A stretch of 64,000 nucleotides of DNA from JALORV01 sp963707445 (GTDB taxonomy: Bacteria; Pseudomonadota; Gammaproteobacteria; Burkholderiales; Burkholderiaceae_F). The notes beneath the pieces are model-generated. The model was not told the origin of the DNA, ran no database searches, and worked only from the letters and a program-made list of their open reading frames with translations. Made by a program: the position numbers and the translations under genes. Within the stretch, counting starts at the first letter, position 1; each line of letters opens with the position of its first letter. The DNA is taken from positions 1 to 64,000 of the forward strand of contig CAVPPW010000032.1 of NCBI GenBank assembly GCA_963707445.1, in the 5' to 3' direction. This document shows, piece by piece, positions 29,903-39,786 of the stretch.

Positions 29903-29936
29903 AACCAAAATGTTCAATCAGACGGAACAATTGGTT
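29903..29936. promoter_or_regulatory. Nested inverted repeat, candidate IclR operator upstream of xsc
   Basis: Outer arms AACCAA (29903-29908) and TTGGTT (29931-29936) enclose inner arms TGTTC (29911-29915) and GGAACA (29924-29929). The inner half-sites match the GGAACA/TGTTCC words found in front of the third IclR gene. It is centred between the IclR gene and xsc. Confidence 0.5.
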
Positions 29937-30061
29937 GCGTCTGGGAACGTTTTGGCCTACCGTTGCATGAAACCGAACGAAACATCTCGGTAAACGGTAT
30001 GCGTTCGCGGGGTAATGCCCGGCGGCGCTGCGGCGCTTCCCCCTTATCCGTGGAGACTCTG

Positions 30062-31863
30062 ATGACCGACATGAAGCAACCGAATCGCACCGTCGTGCAG
30101 GGCCGGACCCGGATGACGCCGTCCGAGGCGTTCGTCGAAACGCTCGTCGCGCAAGGCGTGACCGACGTCTTCGGCATCGTCGGCTCGGCCTACATGGATG
30201 CGCTCGACATCTTTCCCGGCCGCCGGCATCCGCTTCATCCCGGTCGCGCACGAGCAGGGCGCCGTGCACATGGCCGACGGCTACTCGCGCGTGTCCGGCC
30301 GTCACGGCGTGTGCATCGCGCAGAACGGGCCCGGGCATCACCAATTTCGTCACCGGCGATCGCGGCCGCGTACTGGGCGCACTCGCCGGTCGTCGTCATC
30401 ACGCCCGAGACCGGCATCGATGACGCTGGGCCTGGGCGGCTTCCAGGAGACCGAGCAGCTGCCGATCTTCTCGAAGATCACCAAGTACCAGGCGCACGTG
30501 AACAACCCGACGCGCATGGCCGAGCTCACGAGCCGCTGCTTCGACCGCGCGCTGCTCGAGATGGGTCCGACGCAGCTCAACATTCCGCGCGACTATCTTC
30601 TACGGCGACATCGAGTGCGAGATCCCGCAGCCGATCCGCATCGAGCGCGGCGCCGGCGACGAGGCGGCGCTCGACGAGGCCGCCGACGCTGCTCGCGGGC
30701 GCGAAGTTCCCGGTGATCCTCTCCGGCGGCGGCGTGGTCATGGCCGACGGCAACGGCCGAAGCCGATCGCGCTCGCCGAGCTGCTGCACGCGCCGGTCGC
30801 GAGCAGCTACCTGCACAACGACTCGTTCCCGGCCTCGCATCCGCTGTGGGTGCGGTCCGCTCGGCTACCAGGGCAGCAAGGCGGCGATGAAGCTGATCGC
30901 GCAAGGCCGACGTCGTGCTGGCGCTCGGCACGCGGCTCGGGCCCTTCGGCACGCTGCCGCAGTACGGGATCGATTACTGGCCGAAGGACGCGAAGATCAT
31001 CCAGGTCGACGCCGACGCGAAGATGCTGGGGCTGGTGAAGCCGATCTCGGTCGGCATCTGCGGCGACGCGCGCGCGGCGGCCGCAGCGCTGATCGCGCGC
31101 CTCGCAGGGCAAGGCGCTCGCCTGCCAGCGAACAAGGCGAGCGCGACTGCCGACGATCAAGGCCGAGAAGGCCGCGTGGGAGAAGGAGCTCGACGGCTGG
31201 ACGCACGAGACCGACGCCTGGTCGGTCGAGATCGTCGAAGGCCGTCGAGCTACATGCACCCGCGGCAGATGCTGCGCGAGCTGGAGCGCGCGATGCCGAA
31301 GGACGCGATGGTGTCGACCGACATCGGCAACATCTGCTCGGTGTCCAACTCCTACCTGCGCTTCGACGCGCCGCGCTCGATGCTCGCGGCGATGAGCTTC
31401 GGCAACTGCGGCTACGCGTTCCCGACGATCGTCGGCGCCAAGGTCGCGGCGCCCGACCGTCCGGCGATCGCCTACGTCGGCGACGGCGCGTGGGGCATGA
31501 GCCTCGACGAGCTGCTGACCTGCGTGCGCGAGAAGATCGGCGTCACGGTCGTGGTGTTCAACAACGGCCAGTGGGGCGCGGAGAAGAAGAACCATGTCGA
31601 CTTCTATCGCAGCGCTATCTCGGCGTGAACCTCGACAACCCGAGCTGGGCGGCCGTCGCGAAGGCCTTCGGCTGCGACGGCGTCACGGTCGACAAGCTCG
31701 CCGACGTCGGTCCGGCATTGCAGCAGGCGGTGAAGAACCAGGCCGACGGCACGCACGACGGTGCTCGAGATGATGGTCACGAAGGAACTCGGCGACCCGT
31801 TCCGTCGCGACGCGCTGACGCAAGCCGGTGCGGCACCTCGCCAAGTACAAGGCATACGTCTGA
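30062..31863 (+). CDS. xsc: Sulfoacetaldehyde acetyltransferase
   Basis: Thiamine-diphosphate enzyme that cleaves sulfoacetaldehyde with phosphate to acetyl phosphate and sulfite, the convergence point of taurine, isethionate and sulfoacetate degradation. About 590 aa. Recognisable blocks are VTDVFGIVGSAYMDALDIFP, AHEQGAVHMADGYSRVSGR, LGLGGFQETEQ and LPQYGIDYWP. The ThDP-binding GDGAWGMSLDEL is followed by VVVFNNGQWGAEKKNH. SD GGAG, ATG start. More than ten single-base insertions and one apparent deletion (near 31610) split it, but every conserved block is present, down to the end HLAKYKAYV. Confidence 0.93.
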
Positions 31864-31900
31864 GCACTCGCGCGCCGGCGCGCCGGTTTCCGATCGTCGA

Positions 31901-31937
31901 AGTCAGGCCCCGGTGAAACAGACACCGGGGCCTGACT
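31901..31937. terminator. Perfect 15-bp hairpin after xsc
   Basis: AGTCAGGCCCCGGTG (31901-31915) pairs exactly with CACCGGGGCCTGACT (31923-31937) around a 7-base loop. It starts 37 bases after the xsc stop. There is no T-run, so it may be a factor-dependent terminator or mRNA stabiliser. The GTCAGGCCCCGGTG word also resembles REP-type palindromes. Confidence 0.6.
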
Positions 31938-32039
31938 CCGATCAGCGGGTGACACGAGATCGCCAGCGCCCTGGGTTTCTTCTCGGAGTGCAATGCCACC
32001 TGGTACGCCTTGGACTCGGACGATGGATGGATCCTGAAT

Positions 32040-33183
32040 ATGAGCGAAGTCACTGAGAAGATCGACATCCATCGCGGGCTCAGCGGCGTCTACTTCGAGC
32101 GCTCGCGCGTCTGCTACATCGATGGGCGCGCCGGCGAGCTGCGCTACCGCGGATACTCGATTCACGACCTCGCCGAACGCTCGACCTTCGAGGAGACCTG
32201 CTACCTGCTGCTCAACGGGGAGCTGCCCGGCAAGGAGGAGCTCGCCCGCTTCGACGCCGACCTGAAGGCTGCGCGCAAGCTGCCTCCCGAGATCAACAAG
32301 CTCATTGAAATCACGAAGAGTGCACATCCGATGGATGTGCTGCGTACCGCTGTGTCGGCGCTCGCTGCCTTCGATCCCGACGTGGCCGACAACTCGCCGC
32401 AGGCGATCGTGCGCAAGGGCAGTGCGGCTCACTTCGCAGGTGCCGATGATCGTCGCAGCGCACGAGCACATCCGCAATGGCCGCGCGCCGGTGGGGCCCG
32501 ACCCGACGCTCGGGCACGCCGCGAACTTCCTCTACATGCTGAAGGGCGCGGCGCCGAGCGCGGACGCCGCGCGGCTGATGGACACCGACATGATCCTGCA
32601 CGCGGAGCACGGCTCGAACGCGTCGTCGTTCACCGCTCGGGTCGTGGCGGGCACGGAGGCCAACCTGCACGCCGCGATCACGGCGGCGATCGCGGCGCTG
32701 TCGGGCCCGGCGCACGGCGGCGCGGCGGAGAACGTGATGAACATGGCGCAGGAGATCGGTGAGGCGGCGAACGCGGCCGAGTACGTCAGGCGCAAGCGCG
32801 GGAACAAGGAGCCCGTGATGGGCTTCGGACACCGCGTCTACCGCGCTGAGGATCCGCGCGCGCGGCACATGCGCGCGGGCGTCGAGAAGCTGTCGCGCGA
32901 GATGGGCCAGCCGAAGTGGTACCAGATCCTGCAGGCGCTGGTGGAGGCGATGAAGCCGTATGCGCGCCACGGCGTGAACGTCAACGTCGACTTCTACGCC
33001 GGCGTCGTCTACTACCTGAACGGGATTGCCTCCGACCTCTTCGTGCCGATCTTCGCCATCGGCCGCGTGCCCGGCTGGACGGTGCAGGTGCTCGAGCAGA
33101 TGGAAAACAACATCCTCATCCGCCCGCTCACGCTGTACAACGGACCGCAGCCGCGGGAGTACGTCCCCTTAGACCTGCGCTGA
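32040..33183 (+). CDS. Citrate synthase family protein
   Basis: About 380 aa, the short GltA/PrpC type that condenses acetyl-CoA (or propionyl-CoA) with oxaloacetate. Active-site blocks are visible: LHAEHGSNASSFTARV, LSGPAHGGAAENVM, GFGHRVYR and NVNVDFYAGVVYY. An inserted base near 32423 lies between ..AIVRKG and VRLTSQVPM. It is 176 bases after xsc and overlaps the 3' end of the convergent pta gene by 15 bases. In this setting it would pull the acetyl-CoA made from sulfonates into the TCA or glyoxylate cycle. 2-Methylcitrate synthase cannot be excluded. Confidence 0.88.
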
Positions 33184-34053
33184 AAGAATCGCCGCGGCGG
33201 CAACGATGTCGTCGACGCTTGCGCCGCGCGAGAGGTCGCTGACGGGACGCGCGAAACCCTGCAGGATCGGCCCAATGGCGCGCGCGCCGGCAAGGTGCTG
33301 CGTGAGCTTGTAAGCGATGTTGCCGGAGTCGAGATCCGGGAATATCAGCACGTTGGCGCGCCCCGCGACGGCGCTTTCGGTCTTCACCTTCTTCCTTGCG
33401 ATTGAATCGACGAGCGCTGCGTCGGCCTGCAGCTCGCCGTCGATCGCGAGAAGCGGGTCGCGTGCCCGGGCGATCTCGAGCGCGCGCACGACCTTCTCGG
33501 TTCGGGCGTGGTGTGCGCTGCCCTTCGTCGAGAAGGAAAGCAGCGCGACGCGCGGCTCTTCGTCGAGCAGAGCGCGGCAGCTCGCCGCCGAAGCAAGCGC
33601 GATGTCGGCGAGCTGGGAGGCATCCGGCTCGGCGTTGACCGCGCAATCGGCATAGATCAGAACCCTGTCCTGCAGGACCATGAGGAAGAAGCTCGAAGGC
33701 GTGTGGATGCCCTCTGCGAGCCCGATCGTCATGAGTCCGGCCTCGATCACGCGGGCCGTCGGATGCGCGACTCCGGCGAGCATCGCGTCGGCATCGCCCG
33801 CCTTGACCATCATGCCGGCATGCAGCAACGGTTTGCGCACTGCGCGCTGGGCAATCTTCGGATTGCCATAGAGCTCGGCATACCGGGCGAGCCGTGGATT
33901 CGACTCCGGATCGAGCGGCAGGATGGGCTCGGCGAGCCCCTCGACTTTGAGCCTGCGTGCAGCCTCGATGACGCGCTCGTCGCCGACCTCCGGCAGCACG
34001 ATGCGCCGAGGCCGGCGGCGAGCCCGCTGGAACAGCCTTTCAAGTACATCCAC
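33169..34053 (-). CDS. pta: Phosphate acetyltransferase
   Basis: Converts acetyl phosphate from Xsc to acetyl-CoA. About 294 aa, the compact PTA_PTB domain without the DRTGG extension, as in many xsc-linked Pta proteins. Blocks: RRIVLPEVGDERVIEAARRL, DAMLAGVAHPTARVIEAGL, ALLSFSTKGSAHH, ELQADAAL and ANVLIFPDLDSGNIAYKL. I prefer the GTG start at 34053; an ATG at 34092 is possible. It is convergent with and slightly overlaps the citrate synthase gene. The reading frame is intact. Confidence 0.92.
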   Translation of the reverse strand: MDVLERLFQRARRRPRRIVLPEVGDERVIEAARRLKVEGLAEPILPLDPESNPRLARYAELYGNPKIAQRAVRKPLLHAGMMVKAGDADAMLAGVAHPTARVIEAGLMTIGLAEGIHTPSSFFLMVLQDRVLIYADCAVNAEPDASQLADIALASAASCRALLDEEPRVALLSFSTKGSAHHARTEKVVRALEIARARDPLLAIDGELQADAALVDSIARKKVKTESAVAGRANVLIFPDLDSGNIAYKLTQHLAGARAIGPILQGFARPVSDLSRGASVDDIVAAAAILSAQV

Positions 34054-34118
34054 GCGCAGAATCGCCTGTAGCTGTTTATGGCACGGAAGCAATGGGATGG
34101 TGCGGAGCGACCACCGCG

Positions 34119-34182
34119 GAGATTACGGCCGTTGGGGTCGACCTGGCAAAGAACCTGTTTCGGGTTCAAGAAGGGGATGAGC
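34119..34182 (+). pseudogene. IS110-family transposase N-terminal remnant
   Basis: A 21-codon stretch reads EITAVGVDLAKNLFRVQEGD, the characteristic start of IS110/IS1111 transposases (the first DEDD Asp is in VGVDLAKN). Beyond it the similarity fades within some 80 bases and the frame is lost, so this is a short relic between pta and an IclR gene. It marks a past insertion or recombination point. Confidence 0.6.
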
Positions 34183-34278
34183 GCCGGTCCGGCTGCGGAA
34201 CTCGAACACTTCAGCCGGCGGACACTTCGTCGTCAAACGGAGCTTGCGACCTTGCGGATCCTGCAGCGACGGTGCCGG

Positions 34279-35040
34279 TCAACCACCCATGGTGGCGGCG
34301 ATGCGATCCGCGGCGTCGCGCATGCGGGGCACATGTTCGAGAAGTTCCTCAAGGGTCATCCGGCCGACCGGCGCCTGCACGGCGACAGCGGCGCAGGCGC
34401 GCTGGCGATCGAGCATGACCGGAACCGCGACGGCGATCAGGCCGCTCAGGTGTTCGTTGCGGTTGATGCCGATGCGCCGTCGGCGCGTTTCCTCGATTTC
34501 CCTGCGTAGCGCGCGGACGTCGATGATCGTCGCCGGCGTCAGCGCGCGCAGCGGCAGCACGCGCAGCAGCCGCTCGCGCTGCACCTTCGGCAGCAGCGCG
34601 AGCAGCAGCTTGCCTGTGGCGGTCGCATGCAGCGGCACGTGCGAGCCGGGTGCGAGCATCACACGCAACGGCCAGGCAGTCTCGACGCGATCGATGTACA
34701 CGATGTGCGTGCCTGCGAGCGCCGTCAGGTTGCAGGTCTCGCCGATGTCGTCGACCAGTGATTGCAGGATTGCATGCCGCTCGCGGCTGGCATGGCCGTG
34801 CATCAGGATGTTCTCGGCGAACCGCGTAAGTCGCGCGCCGAGCTGAACGCGCTGCGATCCCGGCTCGCGCAGCAGCAGACCGGCGAGCTTCAGTTGGGCG
34901 ATGATGCGATGCACGGTCTGCTTCGGCAGACCGAGCGCGGCGACGACCTGCGTTGGGGTGCAGCCGTCCGGCTGCTCGGCCACGTAGTCGAGAACACGGA
35001 ATGCGCGCAGCGCGGCGGCGTTTGACTGGTTGCTTTCCAT
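34279..35040 (-). CDS. IclR-family regulator divergent from the TTT transporter
   Basis: 253 aa. The HTH (TQVVAALGLPKQTVHRIIAQ) is followed by the IclR effector domain with GETCNLTALAGTHIVYIDRV, SHVPLHATATGKLLLA and SGLIAVAVPVM. It starts 100 bases from tctC on the other strand. The gap contains the repeated word ATTGCA (twice) and its complement TGCAAT, possible binding sites. It is most simply the local regulator of tctCBA-sauST. Confidence 0.9.
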   Translation of the reverse strand: MESNQSNAAALRAFRVLDYVAEQPDGCTPTQVVAALGLPKQTVHRIIAQLKLAGLLLREPGSQRVQLGARLTRFAENILMHGHASRERHAILQSLVDDIGETCNLTALAGTHIVYIDRVETAWPLRVMLAPGSHVPLHATATGKLLLALLPKVQRERLLRVLPLRALTPATIIDVRALRREIEETRRRRIGINRNEHLSGLIAVAVPVMLDRQRACAAVAVQAPVGRMTLEELLEHVPRMRDAADRIAATMGG

Positions 35041-35140
35041 TGCAGCTGAAATTGCAGATTTCGGGACAATGATGCACTGCAATCGGCACTATCTTCTCCT
35101 GCGCTGCACTTGTCACGCTTCGAATCGCGGAGGAGACCCG

Positions 35141-36115
35141 ATGAACCGCTTGCCCGAACAATTCCCGCCGCATCGCCGGCTGTTACTGGCGGCATGTGCT
35201 GCCATCTGCACACTGGCCTGGCTGCCGGCGACGGCGTGGTCGCAGGACCGCTACCCGTCGCGGCCGGTCGAGATCGTCGTGCCCTGGGGTGCGGGCGGCG
35301 GCGCCGACCAGCTGGCGCGCCGGCTGTCCAAGCTGATGGAGCCTGACCTCAAGGTCGCAATTCCGGTGGTCAACGTTCCGGGCGCGACCGGCAACACCGG
35401 CATGACGAAGATGCTGACTGCTGCGCCCGATGGCCACACGACGGCGATCCTCATCGGCGACACGCTGGCGACAATCGCCGGCGGCGGCGGGCGCTGGAAG
35501 CTCGCCGACGTGATACCGCTCGGCATCATGATCCGCCAGCCGACCGGGATGTACGTGAAGATGGACAGCAAGTACAAGACCTTCGCCGACCTGCTCGCGG
35601 ACGCGAAAGTGAACGAAGTCAAGGTCGCGATCCTCGGTTTCGGCAGTGCTGACGAGATCCTGCTCAACCAGATCAACGCGAAGGGGGCGAAGCTGCGCCT
35701 GGTGCCGTTCGCGTCCCCGGGCGAGCGCTATTCGTCAATCCTTGGCGGGCATGCCGATGTCCTGGTCGAGCAGGCCGGCGATATCCGCTCGTTCCTCGAC
35801 AGCAAGCAGATGCGGCCGCTCGTGTTTTTCGCCGATGCGCCGGCGCCGGGCTTTCCGGATGTCCCGCTGGCGAAGGACAGCGGTTTTCCGATCGTGATCA
35901 ACCAGTTCCGCTCGATCGTCGTCAGGGCCGGGACGGACCCGAAGCACGTGGACGTACTGGCGGGTGCCCTGGAGAAGGCCGCGCGCTCGCCTGACTTCGT
36001 CAAGTACCTGGAGGATGAACTTGCCTACGCCGGCAGCTTCATCCCGGCGAACGGTGCGGCTGCGTTCATCGAGAAGGAACTGAAGCTGATCGAGTCGAAC
36101 GCGCAGAAGAAGTAG
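35141..36115 (+). CDS. tctC: Tripartite tricarboxylate transporter substrate-binding protein (Bug/TctC)
   Basis: Periplasmic receptor, 324 aa. The signal peptide (RRLLLAACAAICTLAWLPATAWS) is followed by the Bug-family start YPSRPVEIVVPWGAGGGADQ and GATGNTGMTKM. A GGAGGAG box precedes the ATG. First gene of tctCBA, followed by sauS and sauT, so the likely ligand is a small dianionic sulfonate such as sulfoacetate. The ligand assignment is inference from position; most Bug proteins bind carboxylates. Confidence 0.9.
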   Translation: MNRLPEQFPPHRRLLLAACAAICTLAWLPATAWSQDRYPSRPVEIVVPWGAGGGADQLARRLSKLMEPDLKVAIPVVNVPGATGNTGMTKMLTAAPDGHTTAILIGDTLATIAGGGGRWKLADVIPLGIMIRQPTGMYVKMDSKYKTFADLLADAKVNEVKVAILGFGSADEILLNQINAKGAKLRLVPFASPGERYSSILGGHADVLVEQAGDIRSFLDSKQMRPLVFFADAPAPGFPDVPLAKDSGFPIVINQFRSIVVRAGTDPKHVDVLAGALEKAARSPDFVKYLEDELAYAGSFIPANGAAAFIEKELKLIESNAQKK

Positions 36116-36127
36116 CGAACCGTTGAG

Positions 36128-36166
36128 GCAAGGGCGCGCGGCCCATGCAGGCCGCCGCGCCCTTGC
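36128..36166. other. Intercistronic hairpin between tctC and tctB
   Basis: GCAAGGGCGCG...GGCC (from 36128) and GGCCG...CGCGCCCTTGC (to 36166) pair with a single-base bulge around CATGCA. Strong stem-loops after a binding-protein gene commonly protect that part of the message and reduce expression of the downstream membrane genes. Confidence 0.55.
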
Positions 36167-36188
36167 GCCGGTCGCCGCGCCGAATCCG

Positions 36189-36746
36189 ATGCACCCACGT
36201 CTCGCAGCCGTCGTTCCGCATTCGCTGATGCTCGCCGTATCGGGGCTGCTGTACTTCGCCGCCACGCGCATCGAGGTCGGGGCACTTTCAGGTCGGATCG
36301 GCCCCGACGGATGGCCGAAGTTCGTCATCGGCGCGATGGCGGCGCTGTGCGTCTACGAGATTGCCAAGCGGCTGCTGATCGGAACCTCGTTCACGGCCAC
36401 CGGCCTGACCCAGGGCCTCAACCGTCCGCCCGACGATGTTGATCGCGAACTCGCGACGCGCGAGCCTGAGCGGCACAACGGCAAGCTTGCCGCCGGCATC
36501 GGGCTCATCCTGGCGTTCGTGTTCGGCGTCACCTACGTCGGTTTCTTCGCCGGTACCGCGCTCTTCATCGCGCTGTTCTCCTGGATCGGCGGATACCGCC
36601 GACCCGTGTCGGTAGCGATCATCGGTCTCGTCGGCGCATTCGTGCTGCTCGTGATCTTCATGCGGGTGGCCTATGTCTCGCTGCCGCTCGGCGTCGGGCC
36701 TTTCAAGACGCTGTCGCTGGCCCTGCTGCGGCTGATCGGCGTCTGA
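36189..36746 (+). CDS. tctB: TTT transporter small membrane subunit (TctB)
   Basis: 185 aa with about four hydrophobic segments (SLMLAVSGLLYFAAT; GLILAFVFGVTYVGFFAG; VAIIGLVGAFVLLVIFM). RIGPDGWPKFVIGAM matches the conserved RxGPGxxP motif of TctB. It sits between tctC and tctA as usual. The frame is intact. Confidence 0.85.
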   Translation: MHPRLAAVVPHSLMLAVSGLLYFAATRIEVGALSGRIGPDGWPKFVIGAMAALCVYEIAKRLLIGTSFTATGLTQGLNRPPDDVDRELATREPERHNGKLAAGIGLILAFVFGVTYVGFFAGTALFIALFSWIGGYRRPVSVAIIGLVGAFVLLVIFMRVAYVSLPLGVGPFKTLSLALLRLIGV

Positions 36747-36765
36747 GTCCCGCGGACGGCGCACG

Positions 36766-38335
36766 ATGGAGGTCCTGCTCAACCTGCTGCACGGCCTGAC
36801 CAACATCGCAACGCCGGTGAATCTCGCGGCGATGGTGATCGGCCTGGTGCTCGGCATGCTGGTCGCGGTGCTGCCGGGCCTCACGCTGGTGATGGGCGTG
36901 GTGCTGGCGCTGCCGTTCACCTACAAGATGGGCGTGGAGCCGGCGCTGATCCTGCTCACCGCGATGTACGTGTCCGGCACCTACGGCGGCGCGATCACGG
37001 CGATCCTGTTCCGCATACCGGGCGAGCCGATGGACGTGCCGCTGCTGTGGGACGGCTACGCGATGACGCGGCAGCGGCGATGCCGCGCTCGCGCTCGGCT
37101 GGTCGCTCGTCGCCGCTCTCGTTGGCGGCCTGGTCTCGGCCGTCGTGATGGTTGCGCTCGTCGAAGCCGGTCGCGAGCATCGCGCTGAGCTTCTCGTCGC
37201 CGGAGTTCTTCGCGGTCGTCGTTCTTCGGCCTCGTCGAGCGTCGTGACGCTCAGCGGCGGTTCGCTCGTCAACGCGCTGATCAGCCTGTGCCTCGGCCTG
37301 CTGATCGCGACCGTCGGCGTCGACGCGATCTACGGCGCCGAGCGGTTCGCCTTCGGCCTGCCCGTTCCTGCAGGACGGCATCGAGTTCCTGCTGGTGATG
37401 GTGGGCGCCTACGGCATCGGCGAGGTGCTCACGCGGCATGCAGCTCGGGTTCGCGGCCGAGGCGACGGCCGAGGGCGGCGCCGGGTCGCGCTTCCGGACA
37501 GCGTTCCCGAAGCTCTCCGAACTGCTGCGCGATCAAGGCGACGTTCCTGCGCGGCACCGCGACGGGCATCGTGGTGGGCAGTCGTGCCCGGGGCCGGCGC
37601 CACCGTGTCCGCCTTCGTCGCCTACGGCATCGAGGGCCAGTACGGCAAGAACGCGCAGGCAGCTGGGCAGCGGCGCGCCGGAGGGCATCGTCGCGGCGAA
37701 GTCCGCGGCCACGGCGTCGGTCGGCGGTGCGATGGTGCCGCTGCTCGACGATGGGCATTCCCGGCAGCGGCGCCACCGCGATCATCCTCGCCGCCTTCCT
37801 GCTGCACGGCATCCAGCCGGGACCGCAGGTGTTCGTCTCCAGCACGGAGCTGATCTACACGGTGTTCGCGTCCGTGTTCGTCGCGCGTGATCGGCATGTG
37901 CATCCTCGGCTACTTCGCGATCCGGCCGCTGTGCAAGGTGCTCGATGCGCCCGAGGCCATCGTCTCGGCGTTCGTCGTCGTGTTCTGCTTCGTCGGGCGC
38001 GTTCGCGGCGCGCAACAACCTGTCCGACCTCTACGTGATCGCGGTGTTCGGCCTGGTCGGCTTCCTGTTCGAGCGCTTCAGGTTCCCGATCGCGCCGCTG
38101 GTGCTCGGGCACGATCCTCGGCCCGCTCGACCGAGAACAACTTCATGACGACGATGGTGAGCTTCGACAACGACTGGACCGTGTTCTTCACGCGCCCGAT
38201 CAGCGGCGTCGATCCTCGCTGCTCGCCATCGTCGGCCTGTTCTAGCCGGTGCTGCGCGAGGCGCTGCGCCGTTGGCGCGCGCGCAAGCCGGTCGAGCTCA
38301 CGGTGCGGACGCGCGCTTCCTCGGACCGGGAGTAG
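36766..38335 (+). CDS. tctA: TTT transporter large membrane subunit (TctA)
   Basis: About 500-aa permease with some twelve hydrophobic segments. Family blocks are VLPGLTLVMGVVLALPFTY, SGTYGGAITAILFRIPGEP and MGIPGSGATAIILAAFLLHG. A dozen or so single-base insertions between about 37070 and 38215 break the frame. In the corrected frame a TAG occurs at 38243-38245; the following 29 codons (PVLREALRRWRARKPV..) look coding and end at 38335, five bases before sauS, so the TAG may be an error for TAC. If it is real, the protein ends at 38242. Confidence 0.85.
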
Positions 38336-38340
38336 CGCGA

Positions 38341-39779
38341 ATGAACGCGACCGATACTCTCCGGACAGTTCGACCCGGGCGGCCGTCGCGCGCGCTGGTC
38401 GCGCGCGCACGCGCCGCGCAGGCGGTCGCGGACGGCTACGACCAGGCGCGCGTCGACGACGCTGGTTGCGGCGGCCGGCTGGGCGATCCTCGAGCCCGCG
38501 CGCAACCGCGAGCTGGCCGAGCTCGCGGTGGCCGACACCGGCATCGGCAACGTCGAGGACAAGGTCCGCAAGAACCATCGCAAGACGCTCGGCCTGCTGC
38601 GCGACCTGCAGGGCGCGCGCTCCGTCGGCGTGATCGCCGAGGATCCGGAACGCGGCCTGATCGAGATCGCGCGGCCGGTCGGCGTCGTGGCCGCGATCAC
38701 GCCGTCGACCAATCCCGGCGGCGACGCCCGCGAACAAGATCATCAATGCGCTGAAGGGGCGCAACGCGGTCATCGTTGCGCCGTCGCCCAAGGGCGCGTC
38801 GACCTGCGCGCGGCTGCTCGAGTTCGTGCACGCGCGAGTTCGACCGCATCGGCGCGCCGCGCGACCTCGTGCAGATGCTGCCGGCGCCGGTGACCAAGGC
38901 GGCGACCGCAGAGCTGATGCGCCAGGCCGACCTGGTCGTGGCGACCGGCTCGCAGGCCAACGTGCGCGCGGCCTACGCGAGCGGCACGCCGGCGTTCGGC
39001 GTCGGCGCCGGCAACGTCGCGTCGATCGTCGACGAGACCGCCGACCTGGCGGCGGCGGCGGCGAAGATCGTGCAGTCGAAGACGTTCGACAACGCGACCA
39101 GCTGCTCGTCGGAGAACAGCGTCGTGCTGCTCGACGCGATCGCACGACGCGGCGCTGGCGGCGCTGCTGCGCGCGGGAGCGGTGCTGCTCGACGCGGCGC
39201 GACCGCGCGCGCGCTGCAGGAGTGCATGTGGCCGGACGGCAAGCTCGCGCCGGCGGTCATCGGCCAGTCGGCGGCCGCGATCGCCGCGCGCGCGCGGCTC
39301 GCGGCACCGCAGGCGCACGCGGCGCGCGTCCTGCTCGTCGAGGAGAGCGGACGTCGGCCCCGGGCATCCGTTCTCGGGCGAGAAGCTCTCGCCCGGTGCT
39401 CGCGGTCTACCGCGCGCGCGATTTCGCCGATGCGCTCGGCGTCGTCGAGCGCATCTACGCCTACCAGGGCGCCGGCCACTCGGTCGGACTGCACACGGCG
39501 CGCAAGGAACGCGCGCGTCGAGGCTCGGGCTCACGCTGCCGGTCTCGCGCGTGATCGTCAACCAGGCGCACTGCATCGCCACCGGCGGCAGCTTCGACAA
39601 CGGGCTGCCGTTCTCGCTGTCGATGGGCTGCGGCACCTGGGGCCGCAACAACTTCTCCGACAACCTCAACTACCGCCACTACCTGAACATCACGCGCGTG
39701 TCGACGACCGATCCCCGAGGTCGTGCCGACCGATGACGACCTGCTCGGCGACTATTTCGCGCGCCACGGCCGCGGCTGA
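38341..39779 (+). CDS. sauS: Acylating sulfoacetaldehyde dehydrogenase (SauS-like)
   Basis: CoA-dependent aldehyde dehydrogenase, about 470 aa. It would reduce sulfoacetyl-CoA to sulfoacetaldehyde for Xsc. Motifs: PVGVVAAITPSTNP, LVVATGSQANVRAAYASG, FDNATSCSSENSVV with the catalytic Cys, and GCGTWGRNNFSDNLNYRHYL at the C-terminus. The family includes EutE/PduP-like enzymes; the assignment to sulfoacetaldehyde rests on the neighbouring CoA ligase, Xsc and Pta. About eight single-base insertions disrupt the frame. It begins five bases after tctA and is followed closely by the ligase gene. Confidence 0.82.
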
Positions 39780-39786
39780 ACACTCG

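Noticed and set aside
31869..31888. GGCGCGCC palindromes after xsc as a regulatory site
   Set aside because: Short self-complementary GC words are expected by chance at this base composition.
28730..32056. 1108-codon plus-strand frame spanning IclR, xsc and beyond
   Set aside because: Produced by frame slips and antisense reading; only short segments coincide with Xsc.
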